NCBI RefSeq assembly: GCF_002355475.1
Contig: NZ_AP014862.1
Coordinates: forward strand, 1,302,001 to 1,366,000
DNA: 64,000 nt
Source of the DNA: Pseudomonas furukawaii
Lineage (GTDB): Bacteria > Pseudomonadota > Gammaproteobacteria > Pseudomonadales > Pseudomonadaceae
Direction: 5' to 3'
This document shows positions 41,880 to 51,793 of the stretch, piece after piece (the first letter of the stretch is position 1; each line of letters starts with the position of its first letter). Under the pieces are notes generated by a model that saw only the letters and a list, made by a program, of their open reading frames with translations, was not told the DNA's origin and searched no databases. The position numbers and the translations under genes are program-made.

Positions 41880-42673
41880 GCCTTGTCCTTGTTCAGACGG
41901 TTGGCTGCCCAGGTGAACAGCAGCACGAAGAAGAAGTAGGAGATCACCAGGGCGCTGTTGAAGTGGCCGCTGCTGTTGCGCATGTTGTTCAGGTAGACCT
42001 GCAGGGTTTCGTAGCGGGTGCCCACCAGCAGGTTGGCGAAGACGAACTCGCCGAACAGGAAGGAGAACGACAGGAACAGCGACACCATCAGGCCCTTGCG
42101 CAGGTTCGGCAACACCACCAGGAAGGCCGCTTTCCAGGTGCTGGCGCCGAGCAGGTGGGCGGCGTCCATCAGGTCCCGCAGGTTGATCGCCTGGAGATTG
42201 TTGGTGATGGCCCGGTACATGAAGGGCAGAGCCACGGTGAAGTAGCAGCCGATCAGGATCCAGGGCGTACCCACCATGGCCAGGGGACCGGAGCCATAGA
42301 CCTGCAGGAGCCCCACCGAGGACACCACGGGCGGCACCGCGAAGGGCAGCAGGATCAGCACGTTCATCACCCCGTCCAGTTTCGGGAAGTGATAGTGCAC
42401 CACGAACAGCAGCGGCAGGATCAGCACCACCGACAGCACCAGGGCGCCGAAGCAGACCAGCAGCGACTGGCCGAAGGCGGTGAGGAAGCGGCTGTCGCTC
42501 CAGAGTTGCAGGTACCACCTGAAGGTCAGGCCGTCCGGCAGGACGGTGGCCGACCAACTGGTGGACAGGGAGTAGAGCAGGGTGCCCGCCAGGGGCAGCA
42601 GCAGGATCAGGAACAGCAGCCAGACCACCACCCGATGGTAGAGGCCGCCATTGCGGGATTCAGCGCGCGACAT
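41876..42673 (-). CDS. ABC transporter permease
   Basis: A 265-aa inner-membrane protein with six hydrophobic segments. The EAA-type cytoplasmic loop lies near residues 165-185 (DLMDAAHLLGASTWKAAFLVVLP). It overlaps its neighbours on both sides (4 and 14 bp). It pairs with the next permease to form the channel. Layout resembles the 2-aminoethylphosphonate (PhnU/PhnV) and polyamine-type importers. Confidence 0.9.
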   Translation of the reverse strand: MSRAESRNGGLYHRVVVWLLFLILLLPLAGTLLYSLSTSWSATVLPDGLTFRWYLQLWSDSRFLTAFGQSLLVCFGALVLSVVLILPLLFVVHYHFPKLDGVMNVLILLPFAVPPVVSSVGLLQVYGSGPLAMVGTPWILIGCYFTVALPFMYRAITNNLQAINLRDLMDAAHLLGASTWKAAFLVVLPNLRKGLMVSLFLSFSFLFGEFVFANLLVGTRYETLQVYLNNMRNSSGHFNSALVISYFFFVLLFTWAANRLNKDKA

Positions 42674-43502
42674 GGTAGCTCCTCTTCAGCAGCCACTGGT
42701 GCACCAGGGTAATCACCACCATCAGCCCCACCAGCACCATGGACAGGGCGCTGGCCAGGTTCGGGTCGAGGGAGATGTCCCCCGCCACCATGGCGGCGAT
42801 GCGGATGGTCAGCACGTTGAAGTTGCCCGTGGTCAGGGCGTAGACCGTGGCATAGGCGCCCAGTGCGTTGGCAAGCAGGATGACGAAGGTGCCCAGCAGC
42901 GCCGGCGTCAGCACCGGCAGGCCGATGTGCCGCCAGAACTGCCAGGGACTGGCACCCAGCAGGGCGGCCGACTCGCGCCAGTCCTCGCGCAAGGCGTCGA
43001 AGGCGGGGTAGAGCAGCAGCACGCCCAGGGGAATCTGGAAGTAGGTGTAGAGCACGATCAGGCCGGTCTTGGAGTAGAGGTTGAAGTCCTCGATCACGCC
43101 GGCCTGCTTGAGCAGGATGGTGAGGGTGCCGTTGAAGCCCAGCAGGATGATGAAGGCGAACGCCAGGGGCACTCCGGCGAAGTTGCTGGTCATGTTGGAG
43201 AAGGCCATGACGAAGTCCCGCAGCTTCGAGTCCACCTGGCGCAGGGAGTAGGCACCGATCACCGCGATGACGATGCCGATCAGGCTCGACCAGAAGGCGA
43301 TCTGCAGGCTGTGCTTGATGGCCTGGAGGTAGAACCGCGAGCTGAACACCTTGCTGAAGTTGCCCAGGCCCCAGCCATCGGGTGTGTTCAGGCTGTTGAG
43401 GGCGACCCAGGCCAGCGGCGCGATCTGGAACAGGATGAAGAACAGGGCGAAGGGCAGGAGGCAGAGCAGCGCCAGCCACCGGCCCCGGTGGGATGCATTC
43501 AC
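42660..43502 (-). CDS. ABC transporter permease
   Basis: A 280-aa inner-membrane protein with six hydrophobic segments, the first at WLALLCLLPFALFFILFQIAPL. The EAA loop DALREDWRESAALLGASPWQFWRHIGLP is near residues 168-195. It overlaps both the phosphatase stop (ATGA) and the second permease start. Heterodimer partner of the other permease. Confidence 0.9.
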   Translation of the reverse strand: MNASHRGRWLALLCLLPFALFFILFQIAPLAWVALNSLNTPDGWGLGNFSKVFSSRFYLQAIKHSLQIAFWSSLIGIVIAVIGAYSLRQVDSKLRDFVMAFSNMTSNFAGVPLAFAFIILLGFNGTLTILLKQAGVIEDFNLYSKTGLIVLYTYFQIPLGVLLLYPAFDALREDWRESAALLGASPWQFWRHIGLPVLTPALLGTFVILLANALGAYATVYALTTGNFNVLTIRIAAMVAGDISLDPNLASALSMVLVGLMVVITLVHQWLLKRSYHVAR

Positions 43503-44308
43503 GTCAGCAGCTCCCGGCAGAAGGGCTTGTCATGGGGAACGCCCAGCAGTTCGCAGACGGTACCGCAGAGATCGGTCTGCCGTGGCTGCGCGCTGGCGTC
43601 CAGGCTGAAGGCGTTGCCGACCACGAACAGCGGCACTTCCCGCTCCTCCGACAGCAGGCCGTTGTGGGAGCGGTCGTTGTTCATGCCGTGGTCGGCAGTC
43701 ACCAGCACCTGATAGCCGGCATCGATCCAGCCCTGGAGGCAGTCGGCGAGGATCACGTCGGCCCGGCGGGCGGCGTTGCGGTATTGCGGGCTGTCGAGGC
43801 CGTACTGGTGGCCGGCGTCGTCGATGTTCATCGGATGCACCAGGAGGAAGTCCGGGGCGTGGCGCACCAGCAGGCTCTGGGCATCGGCGAACAGGTGCGA
43901 GTCCGGGTAGTGGTCGGCGTAGTAGAAATGGCCGTGCTGGATCGGCAGCGCCGGATCATCGGTGTGCCGGTCGCGGGTCGCGTCGAAGGGCGAGCGGTTG
44001 TACAGCTCGCTGACCCAGTGATAGGCCGCCGCTGCCGTGGTACGACCGTCTTCGCGGGCGTAGTGGAAGATGCTGCGTTCCTTCGAGAGGCGCGTCACGT
44101 CGTTGTGGACGATGCCGCTTTCGATGGGCGGGACACCCGTGAGTACGCACTCGTAGAGCGGCCGGGACAGCGCCGGCAGCTCGCACTGGAGCTTGTACAG
44201 CGCCGCCCGACCGGCGCCGCACCAGGCCTGGAGGTGGCCCAGCGCGTGCCGGGCCACCTCGAAGTTCAGGCCATCCAGAAGGACCAGGATGACTTTGCGT
44301 TTCATCAT
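43499..44308 (-). CDS. Alkaline phosphatase superfamily hydrolase (nucleotide pyrophosphatase/PhnA-like)
   Basis: A 269-aa metal-dependent hydrolase. VILVLLDGLNFEVA holds the first metal-ligand Asp. The nucleophile region is LTGVPPIESGIVHND, and FLLVHPMNIDDAGHQYG and VTADHGMNNDRSHNG supply the other Asp and His ligands. Family members split phosphodiesters, phosphomonoesters or phosphonoacetate. It has no signal peptide, so it acts in the cytoplasm on the imported compound. Two adjacent ATGs (44308, 44305) follow GGAGTGC; an upstream extension to 44356 is less likely. Confidence 0.85.
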   Translation of the reverse strand: MMKRKVILVLLDGLNFEVARHALGHLQAWCGAGRAALYKLQCELPALSRPLYECVLTGVPPIESGIVHNDVTRLSKERSIFHYAREDGRTTAAAAYHWVSELYNRSPFDATRDRHTDDPALPIQHGHFYYADHYPDSHLFADAQSLLVRHAPDFLLVHPMNIDDAGHQYGLDSPQYRNAARRADVILADCLQGWIDAGYQVLVTADHGMNNDRSHNGLLSEEREVPLFVVGNAFSLDASAQPRQTDLCGTVCELLGVPHDKPFCRELLT

Positions 44309-44380
44309 GCACTCCGTAAAAGCCGTTCGAACTCCGGGCCGGCGCGGCATGCGCACACGCGGCCGGGGATCGTGAGGCCC

Positions 44381-45439
44381 TTACTCCATCTCGATGATCA
44401 CGTGTTCCTGCCACAGCTGCGGCAGCGCCTTGGAGGTCGCTTCCCAGGCCTTGGCGTCCTTGATCGGCTGCACCTTGGCGTACTGCTCGTTGGGCAGCAG
44501 CTTGGCCTGGACGTCCGCAGGCAGGGTCAGGTGCTCGGCGCGGATCGGCCGGGCGTTGCCCTTGGCCAGGTTGATCTGGCCGGCATCGCTGAGGATGTAC
44601 TCGCGGGCCAGCTTGGCGGCGTTGGGGTGTTTGGCGTACTTGTTGATGATGGTGGTGTAGCCGGAGATCACCGAGCCGTCGGAGGGGATCAGCACGTCGA
44701 AGCGGCTGGGGTCGATCTGGTCGCGGTAGGAGAGGCCGTTGAAGTCCCAGACGATGCCCACTTCCACCTCGCCCTTCTCCAGGGTCTGGATGGTGGGGTT
44801 GGAGAGTGACAGGCGGCCCTGCTTGGCGATCTCGGCGAAGAAGTCGAGGCCCGGCTGGATGTTCTTCTCGTCGCCGCCGTTGGCGATGGCGGCCGCCAGC
44901 ACGCCGTTCACGGCCTGGGCGGCGGCGCTGACGTCACCGATGGCGACCTTGTACTTGCCCTGCTTGAGGTCCGCCCAGGATTTCGGCGACTCCTTCACCA
45001 GTTGCTTGTTGACGATGAAGGCGATGGAGCCGGTATAGGCCAGCATCCAGTGGCCGTCGGCGTCCTTGGCCCAGTCAGGGATCTGCGCCCAGGTGCTGGG
45101 CTTGTAGGCTTGGGTGACACCCTGCTGCACCGCGATGGGACCGAAGGCCGCACCCACGTCGCCGATGTCGGCGGTGGCGTTGTCCTTCTCGGCGGCGAAC
45201 TTGGCGATCTCCTGGGCCGAGCTCATGTCGGTGTCCATGTGCTTCAGGCCGTAGAGCCTGTTCAGGTCCGCCCAGGTGTCCTTCCAGTTCGCCCAGCTGT
45301 CGGGCATGCCCACGCTGTTCACCTCGCCTTCCTGGCGGGCGGCTTGTTCGAGACTCTTCATATCTGCGTCGCTTGCCATGGCCTGGGTTCCCAGGGCAAT
45401 GGCCGATCCCATCAGTGAAGCCAGCAACAGGCGTTTCAT
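44381..45439 (-). CDS. ABC transporter periplasmic substrate-binding protein
   Basis: A 352-aa secreted protein with signal peptide LASLMGSAIALGTQAMA (cut near residue 22). The bacterial SBP_6/SBP_8 type fold is seen in YTGSIAFIVNKQLVKESPKSWADL and SDAGQINLAKGNARPI. It is the first gene of the importer operon and the likely specificity factor. A GntR regulator lies divergently upstream. The enzymes in the operon suggest an organophosphorus ligand, but this is inference. Confidence 0.88.
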   Translation of the reverse strand: MKRLLLASLMGSAIALGTQAMASDADMKSLEQAARQEGEVNSVGMPDSWANWKDTWADLNRLYGLKHMDTDMSSAQEIAKFAAEKDNATADIGDVGAAFGPIAVQQGVTQAYKPSTWAQIPDWAKDADGHWMLAYTGSIAFIVNKQLVKESPKSWADLKQGKYKVAIGDVSAAAQAVNGVLAAAIANGGDEKNIQPGLDFFAEIAKQGRLSLSNPTIQTLEKGEVEVGIVWDFNGLSYRDQIDPSRFDVLIPSDGSVISGYTTIINKYAKHPNAAKLAREYILSDAGQINLAKGNARPIRAEHLTLPADVQAKLLPNEQYAKVQPIKDAKAWEATSKALPQLWQEHVIIEME

Positions 45440-45740
45440 GTGAAGCTCCTTAGCAGGTTTTGAGGTTGGTCTAGATCAGCAAGACCCAGGCCAAATCTAA
45501 AAGCTCTGAATGACGGTTTGATTGCAGGGGCGCCGCTGGATGCGGCGGCGGCGAACGCCTGAAAAGCGTAGACCATGGGCCGGCGGCTGATTCCATGGCC
45601 TGTCGTGCCGGGCAATGGCATGCCGCATGCAGCGTGGTCTGGCTGTCACGCCAGGGTCATCTAGGCTGCCTAGGATGGCCGTTGTCCACGACCTCGACGC
45701 ACCCTGGTGGTGCTGGTCTATTCCAGATTGGAGTCTTTCG
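45440..45740. promoter_or_regulatory. Divergent control region between importer operon and GntR gene
   Basis: No gene is seen in these 301 bp. It must hold both promoters. The short dyad GGTCT-N9-AGACC (45467-45485 region, TTGGTCTAGATCAGCAAGACCC) lies near the importer start and is a weak candidate GntR operator. Confidence 0.4.
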
Positions 45741-46457
45741 ATGCGCGATGAGGCGCCCCGTACCCTGACCGCGATCTGCAGCGCCCTGCAGGAGCAGATC
45801 GAGCATGGCCTGCTGCCCCACGGCGGCAAGCTGCCCGCCGAGCGCAAGCTGAGCGAGTTGTTCAACACGACGCGGATAACCCTGCGCGAGGCCCTGGGGC
45901 AGCTGGAGGCCCAGGGGCTGATCTACCGCGAGGAGCGGCGTGGCTGGTTCGTTTCCCCGCCACGTCTGGCCTACAACCCCCTGGTACGCAGCCACTTCCA
46001 TGCCATGGTGGCCGGCCAGGGCCGAACCCCCGCCACCGAAGTGCTGGGCGCGCGGCTGATTCCCGCCAGCGTGGAGATCTGCGAGTTGCTGGAGCTGCCG
46101 GCCCTGTCCAGCGTCTACCAGATCCGCCGTGCACGCCGTATCGATGGCCGGTTGGTGCTCTATGTGGAGCACTACCTGAACCCGGCCTATTTTCCCGGGA
46201 TCATCGACGAGGACCTCACCCAGTCCCTGACCGAGCTCTACGACAGCCGTTATGGCATCCGCTACGGCCGGGTGCGCTTCGACATGGTGCCCACCGCGCT
46301 GCACCCGGAGGCCGCGGCACCGCTGAAGGTTTCAGCCGGCAGCCCGGCGCTGAAGATCACCCGGATCAACCGTGACCAGCACGGCCGGCTGATCGACTGC
46401 GACCTGGAGTTCTGGCGGCACGATGCGATCCACGTCAGCGTGGAGGTGCCGGAGTGA
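45741..46457 (+). CDS. GntR/HutC family regulator with UTRA domain
   Basis: A 238-aa regulator. The winged helix (1-~75) has LPAERKLSELFNTTRITLREAL and QLEAQGLIYREERRGWFVSPP. The UTRA ligand domain (~85-235) ends in ITRINRDQHGRLIDCDLEFWRHD. UTRA regulators such as PhnF bind phosphonates, sugars or amino acids. It is divergent from the ABC importer with phosphatases and probably represses it. ATG at 45741 after GGAG. Confidence 0.9.
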   Translation: MRDEAPRTLTAICSALQEQIEHGLLPHGGKLPAERKLSELFNTTRITLREALGQLEAQGLIYREERRGWFVSPPRLAYNPLVRSHFHAMVAGQGRTPATEVLGARLIPASVEICELLELPALSSVYQIRRARRIDGRLVLYVEHYLNPAYFPGIIDEDLTQSLTELYDSRYGIRYGRVRFDMVPTALHPEAAAPLKVSAGSPALKITRINRDQHGRLIDCDLEFWRHDAIHVSVEVPE

Positions 46458-46484
46458 TGGGCGACTATCGCGAATGAATGAGTC

Positions 46485-46544
46485 GTAGGCCGGATGGAAT
46501 CCGGGTGCGGCGCTGGGAACGTCCCCGGATTCCATAAGGGCTAC
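46485..46544. repeat. Dispersed REP-like element (single copy)
   Basis: GTAGGCCGGATGGAATCCGGG (two segments) at 46485-46505 is inverted at 46523-46544 (CCCCGGATTCCAT...GGGCTAC). The core CGGATGGAATCCGGG is the same as in the tandem array at 16264-16915. Confidence 0.75.
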
Positions 46545-46588
46545 CAGGAGGCGTCCTGCCGGGATGGTTTCATTCGTTCAGAGGAGTT

Positions 46589-46608
46589 CGCCCCCAGCGA
46601 TGGGGGCG
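46589..46608 (-). terminator. Hairpin downstream of gmhA
   Basis: CGCCCCC and GGGGGCG form a 7-bp stem around AGCGAT, 8 bp past the gmhA stop. No U-tract. Confidence 0.45.
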
Positions 46609-46615
46609 CAGGCGA

Positions 46616-47203
46616 TCAGGCGTAGTTCTCGGGCGCCAGCTTGCGTTCGATCAGCTCGATCAGGATATGCAGCACCTTGATGTGCAACTCCTGGACGCGA
46701 TCGGCGTAGTCGCCGCCAGGGGCGCAGATGCACACGTCGGCGAGTTCCTCCAGCACCGAGCCCGGCTTGCCGGTCAGTGCCACCACCTTCACGCCCAGGG
46801 CGCGGGCGGCTTCGGCGGCCTTGATGACGTTGGGGCTCTTGCCGCTGGTGCTGATGGCGATCAGCACGTCGCCCGCACGGCCGTGGGATTCGATGTAGCG
46901 GGAGAAGATGTAGTCGTAGCCGAAGTCATTGGCGACGCAGCTGATATGGCTGGCGTCGCTGATGGACACGGCGGCGATGCCGGGGCGGTTCCTGCGGTAG
47001 CGGCCGGTCAGTTCCTCGGCGAAGTGCATGGCGTCGCACATGGAGCCGCCGTTACCGCAGGAAAAGGCCTTGCCCTGCTGCTCGAAGCTCTGCACCAGAA
47101 GGTCCGCCGCCCGCTCGATGCCCTTCAGCGCCTGTTCATTGGCGATGAAGTTGTCGAGCGCGGTACGGGCTTCCTCCAGGCTGTTGCGGATGTGGTCGAG
47201 CAT
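46616..47203 (-). CDS. gmhA: Sedoheptulose-7-phosphate isomerase (GmhA/LpcA)
   Basis: A 195-aa SIS-domain enzyme that makes D-glycero-D-manno-heptose 7-phosphate for the LPS inner core. It matches E. coli GmhA closely in [57 protein letters not shown] and [15 protein letters not shown]. The Glu and His used in catalysis are in AEELTGR and ELHIKV. It is not the DiaA branch as far as these motifs show. It lies 16 bp after apeB on the same strand. Confidence 0.88.
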   Translation of the reverse strand: MLDHIRNSLEEARTALDNFIANEQALKGIERAADLLVQSFEQQGKAFSCGNGGSMCDAMHFAEELTGRYRRNRPGIAAVSISDASHISCVANDFGYDYIFSRYIESHGRAGDVLIAISTSGKSPNVIKAAEAARALGVKVVALTGKPGSVLEELADVCICAPGGDYADRVQELHIKVLHILIELIERKLAPENYA

Positions 47204-47219
47204 GGGGCGCTCCTCGTGA

Positions 47220-48509
47220 TCAGGGCAGGTCGTGGCTGGAGTAGAAGGCGGTCAGCACCTTCACCAGGTGGGCCAGGTCATGGCTCCCGGCCAGCTCGCG
47301 GATGGAGTGCATGGCAAAGGTGGGCAGGCCGATGTCCACGGTGCGCACCCCCAGCTGGCTGGCGGTGATGGGCCCGATGGTGGAGCCGCAACCCATGTCG
47401 CTCCGGGTGACGAAGCTCTGCACCGGGACTTCGTTTTCCAGGCAGAGGTGGCGGAAGAAGCCGGCGGTTTCGCTGTTGGTGGCGTAGCGCTGGTTGCTGT
47501 TGACCTTGATCACCGGGCCCGCATTGAGCTTCGGGCCATGGTTGCCGTCGTGCTTGTCGGCGTAGTTGGGGTGCACGCCGTGGGCGTTGTCGGCGGAAAC
47601 CAGCAGCGAGCGCTGGATGATCCGGGCGAAGGCATCGCCATCGGGCAGCACGCGGCGCAGGATCTGCTCCAGCATCGGCCCATCGGCGCCGCAGGCGGAG
47701 CAGGAGCCGACTTCTTCATGGTCGTTGCACACCAGTACGCAGTTCTCGTCGGCTTCGGCACTGAGCAGGGCCTGCAGGCCGGCGTAGCAGGACAGCAGGT
47801 TGTCCAGGCGCGCGCCAGCGATGAAGTCACCGCCGAGACCCACCACGGCCGCGCTCTGGGTGTCGTAGAGGGACAGCTCGTAGTCCAGTACCGCGTCGGC
47901 GACGATGCCGTGCTCCAGGGTCAGTTGTTCGGCCAGCAGGTCGCGGAAATCACGCACCTCGCCAGCGGCCAGTTGCGCCAGGATCGGCGGCAGCTCGGTC
48001 TGGGCATTGATCGCCCAGCCCTGGTTGGCTTCGCGGTTGAGGTGGATGGCGAGGTTGGGGATCACGGCGATGGGCGCCTGGAAGTCCACCAGCTGGCTCT
48101 CCACCATGCCCGCCGCGCGGTAGGTGACGCGGCCGGCAATGGACAGGTCGCGGTCGAACCAGGGGGCCAGCAGGGCGCCGCCATAGACTTCGACGCCCAG
48201 TTGCCAGAAGCCCTGCTTGTTCAGCTCGGGATTGGGCTTGACCCGCAGGCAGGGGCTGTCGGTGTGGGCACCGACGAGGCGCAGGCCGCCTTCGAGCACC
48301 GGGCGCTTGCCCAGCTTGATGGCGACGATGGAGGAGTCGTTGCGGGTGACGTAGTAACGGCCACCGCTCTCGATACGCCAGGCCTCGCGTTCGTCGAGGC
48401 GCACATAACCGGCAGCCTCCAGGCGCTTGGCCAGGCTGCGGGTGGCGTGGAAGGGGGTGGGCGAGGCCTTGAGGAAATCGATCAGGCCCTGGTTCAACTC
48501 TTCGCGCAT
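47220..48509 (-). CDS. apeB: M18 family aminopeptidase
   Basis: A 429-aa dinuclear zinc aminopeptidase (aspartyl aminopeptidase family, ApeB). Metal ligands are in [15 protein letters not shown] near residue 80, [19 protein letters not shown] near 260, and the C-terminal [12 protein letters not shown]-like [16 protein letters not shown]. It removes N-terminal acidic or other residues from peptides in the cytoplasm. Length matches the family. Possibly co-transcribed with gmhA, 16 bp downstream. Confidence 0.95.
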   Translation of the reverse strand: MREELNQGLIDFLKASPTPFHATRSLAKRLEAAGYVRLDEREAWRIESGGRYYVTRNDSSIVAIKLGKRPVLEGGLRLVGAHTDSPCLRVKPNPELNKQGFWQLGVEVYGGALLAPWFDRDLSIAGRVTYRAAGMVESQLVDFQAPIAVIPNLAIHLNREANQGWAINAQTELPPILAQLAAGEVRDFRDLLAEQLTLEHGIVADAVLDYELSLYDTQSAAVVGLGGDFIAGARLDNLLSCYAGLQALLSAEADENCVLVCNDHEEVGSCSACGADGPMLEQILRRVLPDGDAFARIIQRSLLVSADNAHGVHPNYADKHDGNHGPKLNAGPVIKVNSNQRYATNSETAGFFRHLCLENEVPVQSFVTRSDMGCGSTIGPITASQLGVRTVDIGLPTFAMHSIRELAGSHDLAHLVKVLTAFYSSHDLP

Positions 48510-48603
48510 GGGGGGACTCCGGACAGCAGTGCCGCGAGTTTATCCCATCGCTTGCGTGCAATAGGAGGTCGGCGGCCGTTGAATTTTTCCAAGGGGGTGA
48601 TAG

Positions 48604-49179
48604 TCAGGGACGCTGGGCCACCACCGAGAACAGATGCCAGTGCTTGGTGCGTCCCCGTGCCGTGGTGCCCTGGCGGTCGATCACCTCGAAATGCAGCCAT
48701 CGCCAGCCGGCGAACAGGCGTTCCAGTTCGTCCTGGCGGTGAATGGTCAGCTCGGGGCCGGCCCACGCATCGCGCTCGCCGAAGAAGTTGCCACAGAAGA
48801 TGCCGCCACCCGCCAGGGCCTTGTCGATGCGTTGCCACAGCCGGGGGAAGTCATCCGGCGGGCAGAAGGGCAGGGCGAAGGCGCTGTTGATGATGTCGGC
48901 GCTGGGCAGTTCGCAGTCCTCGAAACGCGCGCAGCGGGTCTGGAGGCGCGGCACCTGATCGGGCTGGACCTGGCCGAGCAGGCGCTGGATGGCGAGGGGC
49001 TCGCGGTCGATGGCCAGGACGTCCCAGCCGCGGCGGAGCATCTCCAGGGTGTCGCGGCCGGCGCCGCAACCCAGGTCGATGCCTTGTCCGCCAGTCCTTC
49101 CGAGGGCGTCGAGGGCCATCAGCAGGGTGGGCCAGGCTGGGGCGCCTTCCGTGCGGTCGTAATAGAGGGTGTCGGTCAT
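48604..49179 (-). CDS. Class I SAM-dependent methyltransferase
   Basis: A 191-aa methyltransferase. Motif I is IDLGCGAGRDTLEMLRRGWDV near residue 32, followed by the acidic AIDREPLAIQRL. Motif IV region is SADIINSAFALPFC near 95. It resembles TehB-like small-molecule methyltransferases. The ATG at 49179 is preferred; the substrate cannot be inferred. It starts 4 bp after the rluA stop, in the minE-rluA direction. Confidence 0.82.
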   Translation of the reverse strand: MTDTLYYDRTEGAPAWPTLLMALDALGRTGGQGIDLGCGAGRDTLEMLRRGWDVLAIDREPLAIQRLLGQVQPDQVPRLQTRCARFEDCELPSADIINSAFALPFCPPDDFPRLWQRIDKALAGGGIFCGNFFGERDAWAGPELTIHRQDELERLFAGWRWLHFEVIDRQGTTARGRTKHWHLFSVVAQRP

Positions 49180-49183
49180 GGCC

Positions 49184-49819
49184 TCAGAAGGGCGCCGGGC
49201 ACTCAAAGCGCAGGCGTTCGCCGGTCTGCGGGTGGGTGAGGCAGAGCAGGCTGGCGTGCAGGCACAGCCGCTCGTGGGCGGCCAGGGCTTCGGGATTGGC
49301 GTAGAGACGGTCCCCCAGCAACGGATGGCCGATGGACAGCATGTGTACCCGCAGCTGGTGCGAGCGGCCGGTGATCGGCGTCAGCTCGACCCGGCTGTAG
49401 TGGCCACAACGCTCCAGCACGCGCCAGAAGGTCAGGGCGTGGCGACCCTGCTCGAAGTCCACCACATGGCGCGGCTTGGTGGGCGGATCGTAGCGCAGGG
49501 GCAGTTCGATGCGGCCGCTGTCCAGTTCCGGCTCGCCCCAGCACAGGGCGGTGTAGGCCTTCTCGGTCTCGCGGTCGTGGAACTGCCGGGACAGCTCGCG
49601 GTGGCTGTCCGCATCGCGGGCGAGGACGATGAGGCCGGAGGTTTCCCAATCCAGGCGATGGACGATGCGCGCCTCCGGGTAGCCGTTCTCCTGCAGGCGG
49701 GTGATCAGGCAGTCCTTGTTGTCATCGGCCCGGCCCGGTACCGACAGCAGCAGGGTGGGTTTGTTGACCACCAGCAGGGCGTCGTCCCTGTGGATGAACT
49801 CGATCTGGGAAAGCGGCAT
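49184..49819 (-). CDS. rluA: RluA family 23S rRNA/tRNA pseudouridine synthase
   Basis: A 211-aa single-domain synthase without an S4 domain, as in RluA. The catalytic Asp is in HRLDWETSGLIV near residue 56. Further motifs are YTALCWGEP, TPITGRSHQLRVHM and GDRLYANP. RluA makes pseudouridine at 23S rRNA 746 and tRNA 32. It follows minE as in P. aeruginosa. Confidence 0.93.
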   Translation of the reverse strand: MPLSQIEFIHRDDALLVVNKPTLLLSVPGRADDNKDCLITRLQENGYPEARIVHRLDWETSGLIVLARDADSHRELSRQFHDRETEKAYTALCWGEPELDSGRIELPLRYDPPTKPRHVVDFEQGRHALTFWRVLERCGHYSRVELTPITGRSHQLRVHMLSIGHPLLGDRLYANPEALAAHERLCLHASLLCLTHPQTGERLRFECPAPF

Positions 49820-49840
49820 TGGCGGGTCCGGAAACGACGA

Positions 49841-49858
49841 TGGCGGCCTGGGCCGCCA
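49841..49858 (-). terminator. Hairpin between minE and rluA
   Basis: TGGCGGCC and GGCCGCCA are perfectly complementary with a 2-nt centre, 20 bp past the minE stop. No U-run, so termination would be partial. Confidence 0.45.
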
Positions 49859-49877
49859 CCGTCTGACTAGCGTTCGA

Positions 49878-50132
49878 TCAACGATCGGGCAGGGTGATGT
49901 TCAGCTCGAGGATGGAGCAGCTGCCCTGGTTCTCCAGCATCACCTGGACCTGCTCCTGGTCGATGTCGACGTATTTGCGAATCACGTCCACCAGATCCTT
50001 CTGCAGTGCCGGCAGGTAGTCCGGCTGGCTGCGTTGGCCACGTTCGTGGGCCACGATGATCTGAAGTCGTTCTTTAGCGATCGAAGCGCTGTTCTGCTTC
50101 TTCCGCTCGCGAAAGAAGTCGAAAATGTTCAT
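49878..50132 (-). CDS. minE: Cell division topological specificity factor MinE
   Basis: An 84-aa protein of standard length. The N-terminal MinD-stimulating segment ([27 protein letters not shown]) includes the amphipathic start NIFDFF. The C-terminal topology domain ends in [10 protein letters not shown]. MinE drives pole-to-pole oscillation of MinCD. Overlaps minD by ATGA. Confidence 0.97.
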   Translation of the reverse strand: MNIFDFFRERKKQNSASIAKERLQIIVAHERGQRSQPDYLPALQKDLVDVIRKYVDIDQEQVQVMLENQGSCSILELNITLPDR

Positions 50133-50944
50133 TCACGGCCTCCGAACAGGCGTTGCAAGAGTCCTTTCTTCTGCACGTCAAGGAAGCGGTGGGGCAGTTC
50201 CTTGCCGAGCAGGCGGTCGACGGCATCGCTGTACGCCTGGCCGGCGTCGCTCTGGTCGTCGAGGATGACCGGAATGCCCTGGTTGGAGGCCTTGAGTACC
50301 GCCTGGGATTCCGGGATGACACCGAGCAGGTTGATGGCGAGGATTTCCTCGACGTCTTCGACGCCGAGCATTTCGCCCTTGGTGACGCGCTCGGGGTTGT
50401 AGCGAGTCAGGAGCAGGCGCTCCTTGATCGGATCTTCGCCCTTCTCGGCGCGACGGGACTTGCTGGCCAGCAGGCCGAGCATACGGTCGGAGTCGCGTAC
50501 GGAAGAGACTTCCGGGTTGGTCACGACGATCGCCTCATCGGCGTAGTACATGGCCAGGTGGGCGCCCTTCTCGATACCGGCCGGCGAGTCGCAGACCACG
50601 TATTCGAAGTTCTGCGCCAGCTCCTCGAGGACCTTGCCGACGCCTTCGAGGGTGAGGGCGTCCTTGTCGCGAGTCTGGCTGGCGGCCAGGACGTAAAGGT
50701 TTTCAAGGCGCTTGTCCTTGATCAGGGCCTGGGTGAGGGAGGCTTCGCCGTTGATGACGTTGACGAAGTCATACACCACGCGGCGTTCGCAACCCATGAT
50801 CAGGTCAAGGTTACGCAGGCCAACGTCGAAGTCGACGATGACGGTCTTGTGACCGCGCAGAGCGAGACCGGTACCGATGGCGGCGCTGGTGGTGGTTTTA
50901 CCCACGCCACCCTTGCCGGACGTGACAACGAGGATCTTGGCCAA
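50129..50944 (-). CDS. minD: Septum site-determining ATPase MinD
   Basis: A 271-aa deviant Walker ATPase. KGGVGKTT is at residues 11-18, with signature Lys11 and Lys16. Switch regions are [14 protein letters not shown] and [13 protein letters not shown]. The C-terminal membrane-targeting amphipathic helix is [13 protein letters not shown]. With MinC it blocks division at the poles. Confidence 0.98.
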   Translation of the reverse strand: MAKILVVTSGKGGVGKTTTSAAIGTGLALRGHKTVIVDFDVGLRNLDLIMGCERRVVYDFVNVINGEASLTQALIKDKRLENLYVLAASQTRDKDALTLEGVGKVLEELAQNFEYVVCDSPAGIEKGAHLAMYYADEAIVVTNPEVSSVRDSDRMLGLLASKSRRAEKGEDPIKERLLLTRYNPERVTKGEMLGVEDVEEILAINLLGVIPESQAVLKASNQGIPVILDDQSDAGQAYSDAVDRLLGKELPHRFLDVQKKGLLQRLFGGRE

Positions 50945-51046
50945 GGTGATTCACCCCAAATGGAAAAGTAGAACCGGGAAGTTTCGAGCTCTCTGAGCCG
51001 TCCTTCTTCCCTTTTTCAGGTCCCTGAAAATTCGCGGCAGTATCCG

Positions 51047-51793
51047 TTAAAGGCGGGTGATGTTCAACACGTCTCCCGACAGGCTGACCTGCACCTGATG
51101 ACCCCAGAGCGGGTCGCGTCGCAGTTCTTCGGCAACCTTGTACTGACCGGCCACCGACAGCAGCTCCGCGGAGAGCTGGCGGCAGAAGATCCGCGCCTTG
51201 GTATCGCCCTTGATGCCTGCCAGGGCACGGCCGCGCATGGGACCGTACACATGGATGTTGCCGTCGGCGAGAAGTTCCGCTCCGGGGCTGACGGCCGCCA
51301 GGACCACGAGGTCGCCACCGGGCGCGTAGACCTGCTGGCCGCCCCGTACCGGCGTGGTCACTATCCGGGTGGGTTGCACCTCGGGCTTGGGCGGCTCGGC
51401 GGGTTTCTCGGGCTTCTTCCTCGCCCCGGGCTCGATCGGGTCGATGGCGCGCTCGCGGGCGCCCGAGGGCGGGAGCACCGGGATGTCCAGCGCGTCGGCT
51501 GCGGCCACATGGTCTTCGCGGCTGGCGCGGACGGCCAGGGTCCGCAGGCCGTGGCGGCGGCAGACCTCCAGCAGCGCCGGCAGGTCCAGGGGCGGCTCGT
51601 TCTCGGGCAGCTTGTCCAACGCCATGACCAGGGGGGTGTTCTGGAAGAAGTTGGGGGCCTGGGCGACTTTCTCGTCCAGTTGCCGGTCGAGGCGTTCCAG
51701 GTCGTTGTGGGCCAGTTCCATCACGGTGATGGCGAGCATGCTGCCCTTGAGCTGGAACACGGGTTCTTGGTCGAGAAGGTCGGGTTGGCTCAT
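51047..51793 (-). CDS. minC: Septum site-determining protein MinC
   Basis: A 248-aa FtsZ inhibitor. The N-terminal FtsZ-binding domain covers residues 1-~105. A Pro/Glu/Lys linker ([19 protein letters not shown]) precedes the C-terminal beta-helix with [20 protein letters not shown] and [17 protein letters not shown], which binds MinD. It lies 102 bp upstream of minD in the same direction and is divergent from lpxL. Confidence 0.97.
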   Translation of the reverse strand: MSQPDLLDQEPVFQLKGSMLAITVMELAHNDLERLDRQLDEKVAQAPNFFQNTPLVMALDKLPENEPPLDLPALLEVCRRHGLRTLAVRASREDHVAAADALDIPVLPPSGARERAIDPIEPGARKKPEKPAEPPKPEVQPTRIVTTPVRGGQQVYAPGGDLVVLAAVSPGAELLADGNIHVYGPMRGRALAGIKGDTKARIFCRQLSAELLSVAGQYKVAEELRRDPLWGHQVQVSLSGDVLNITRL

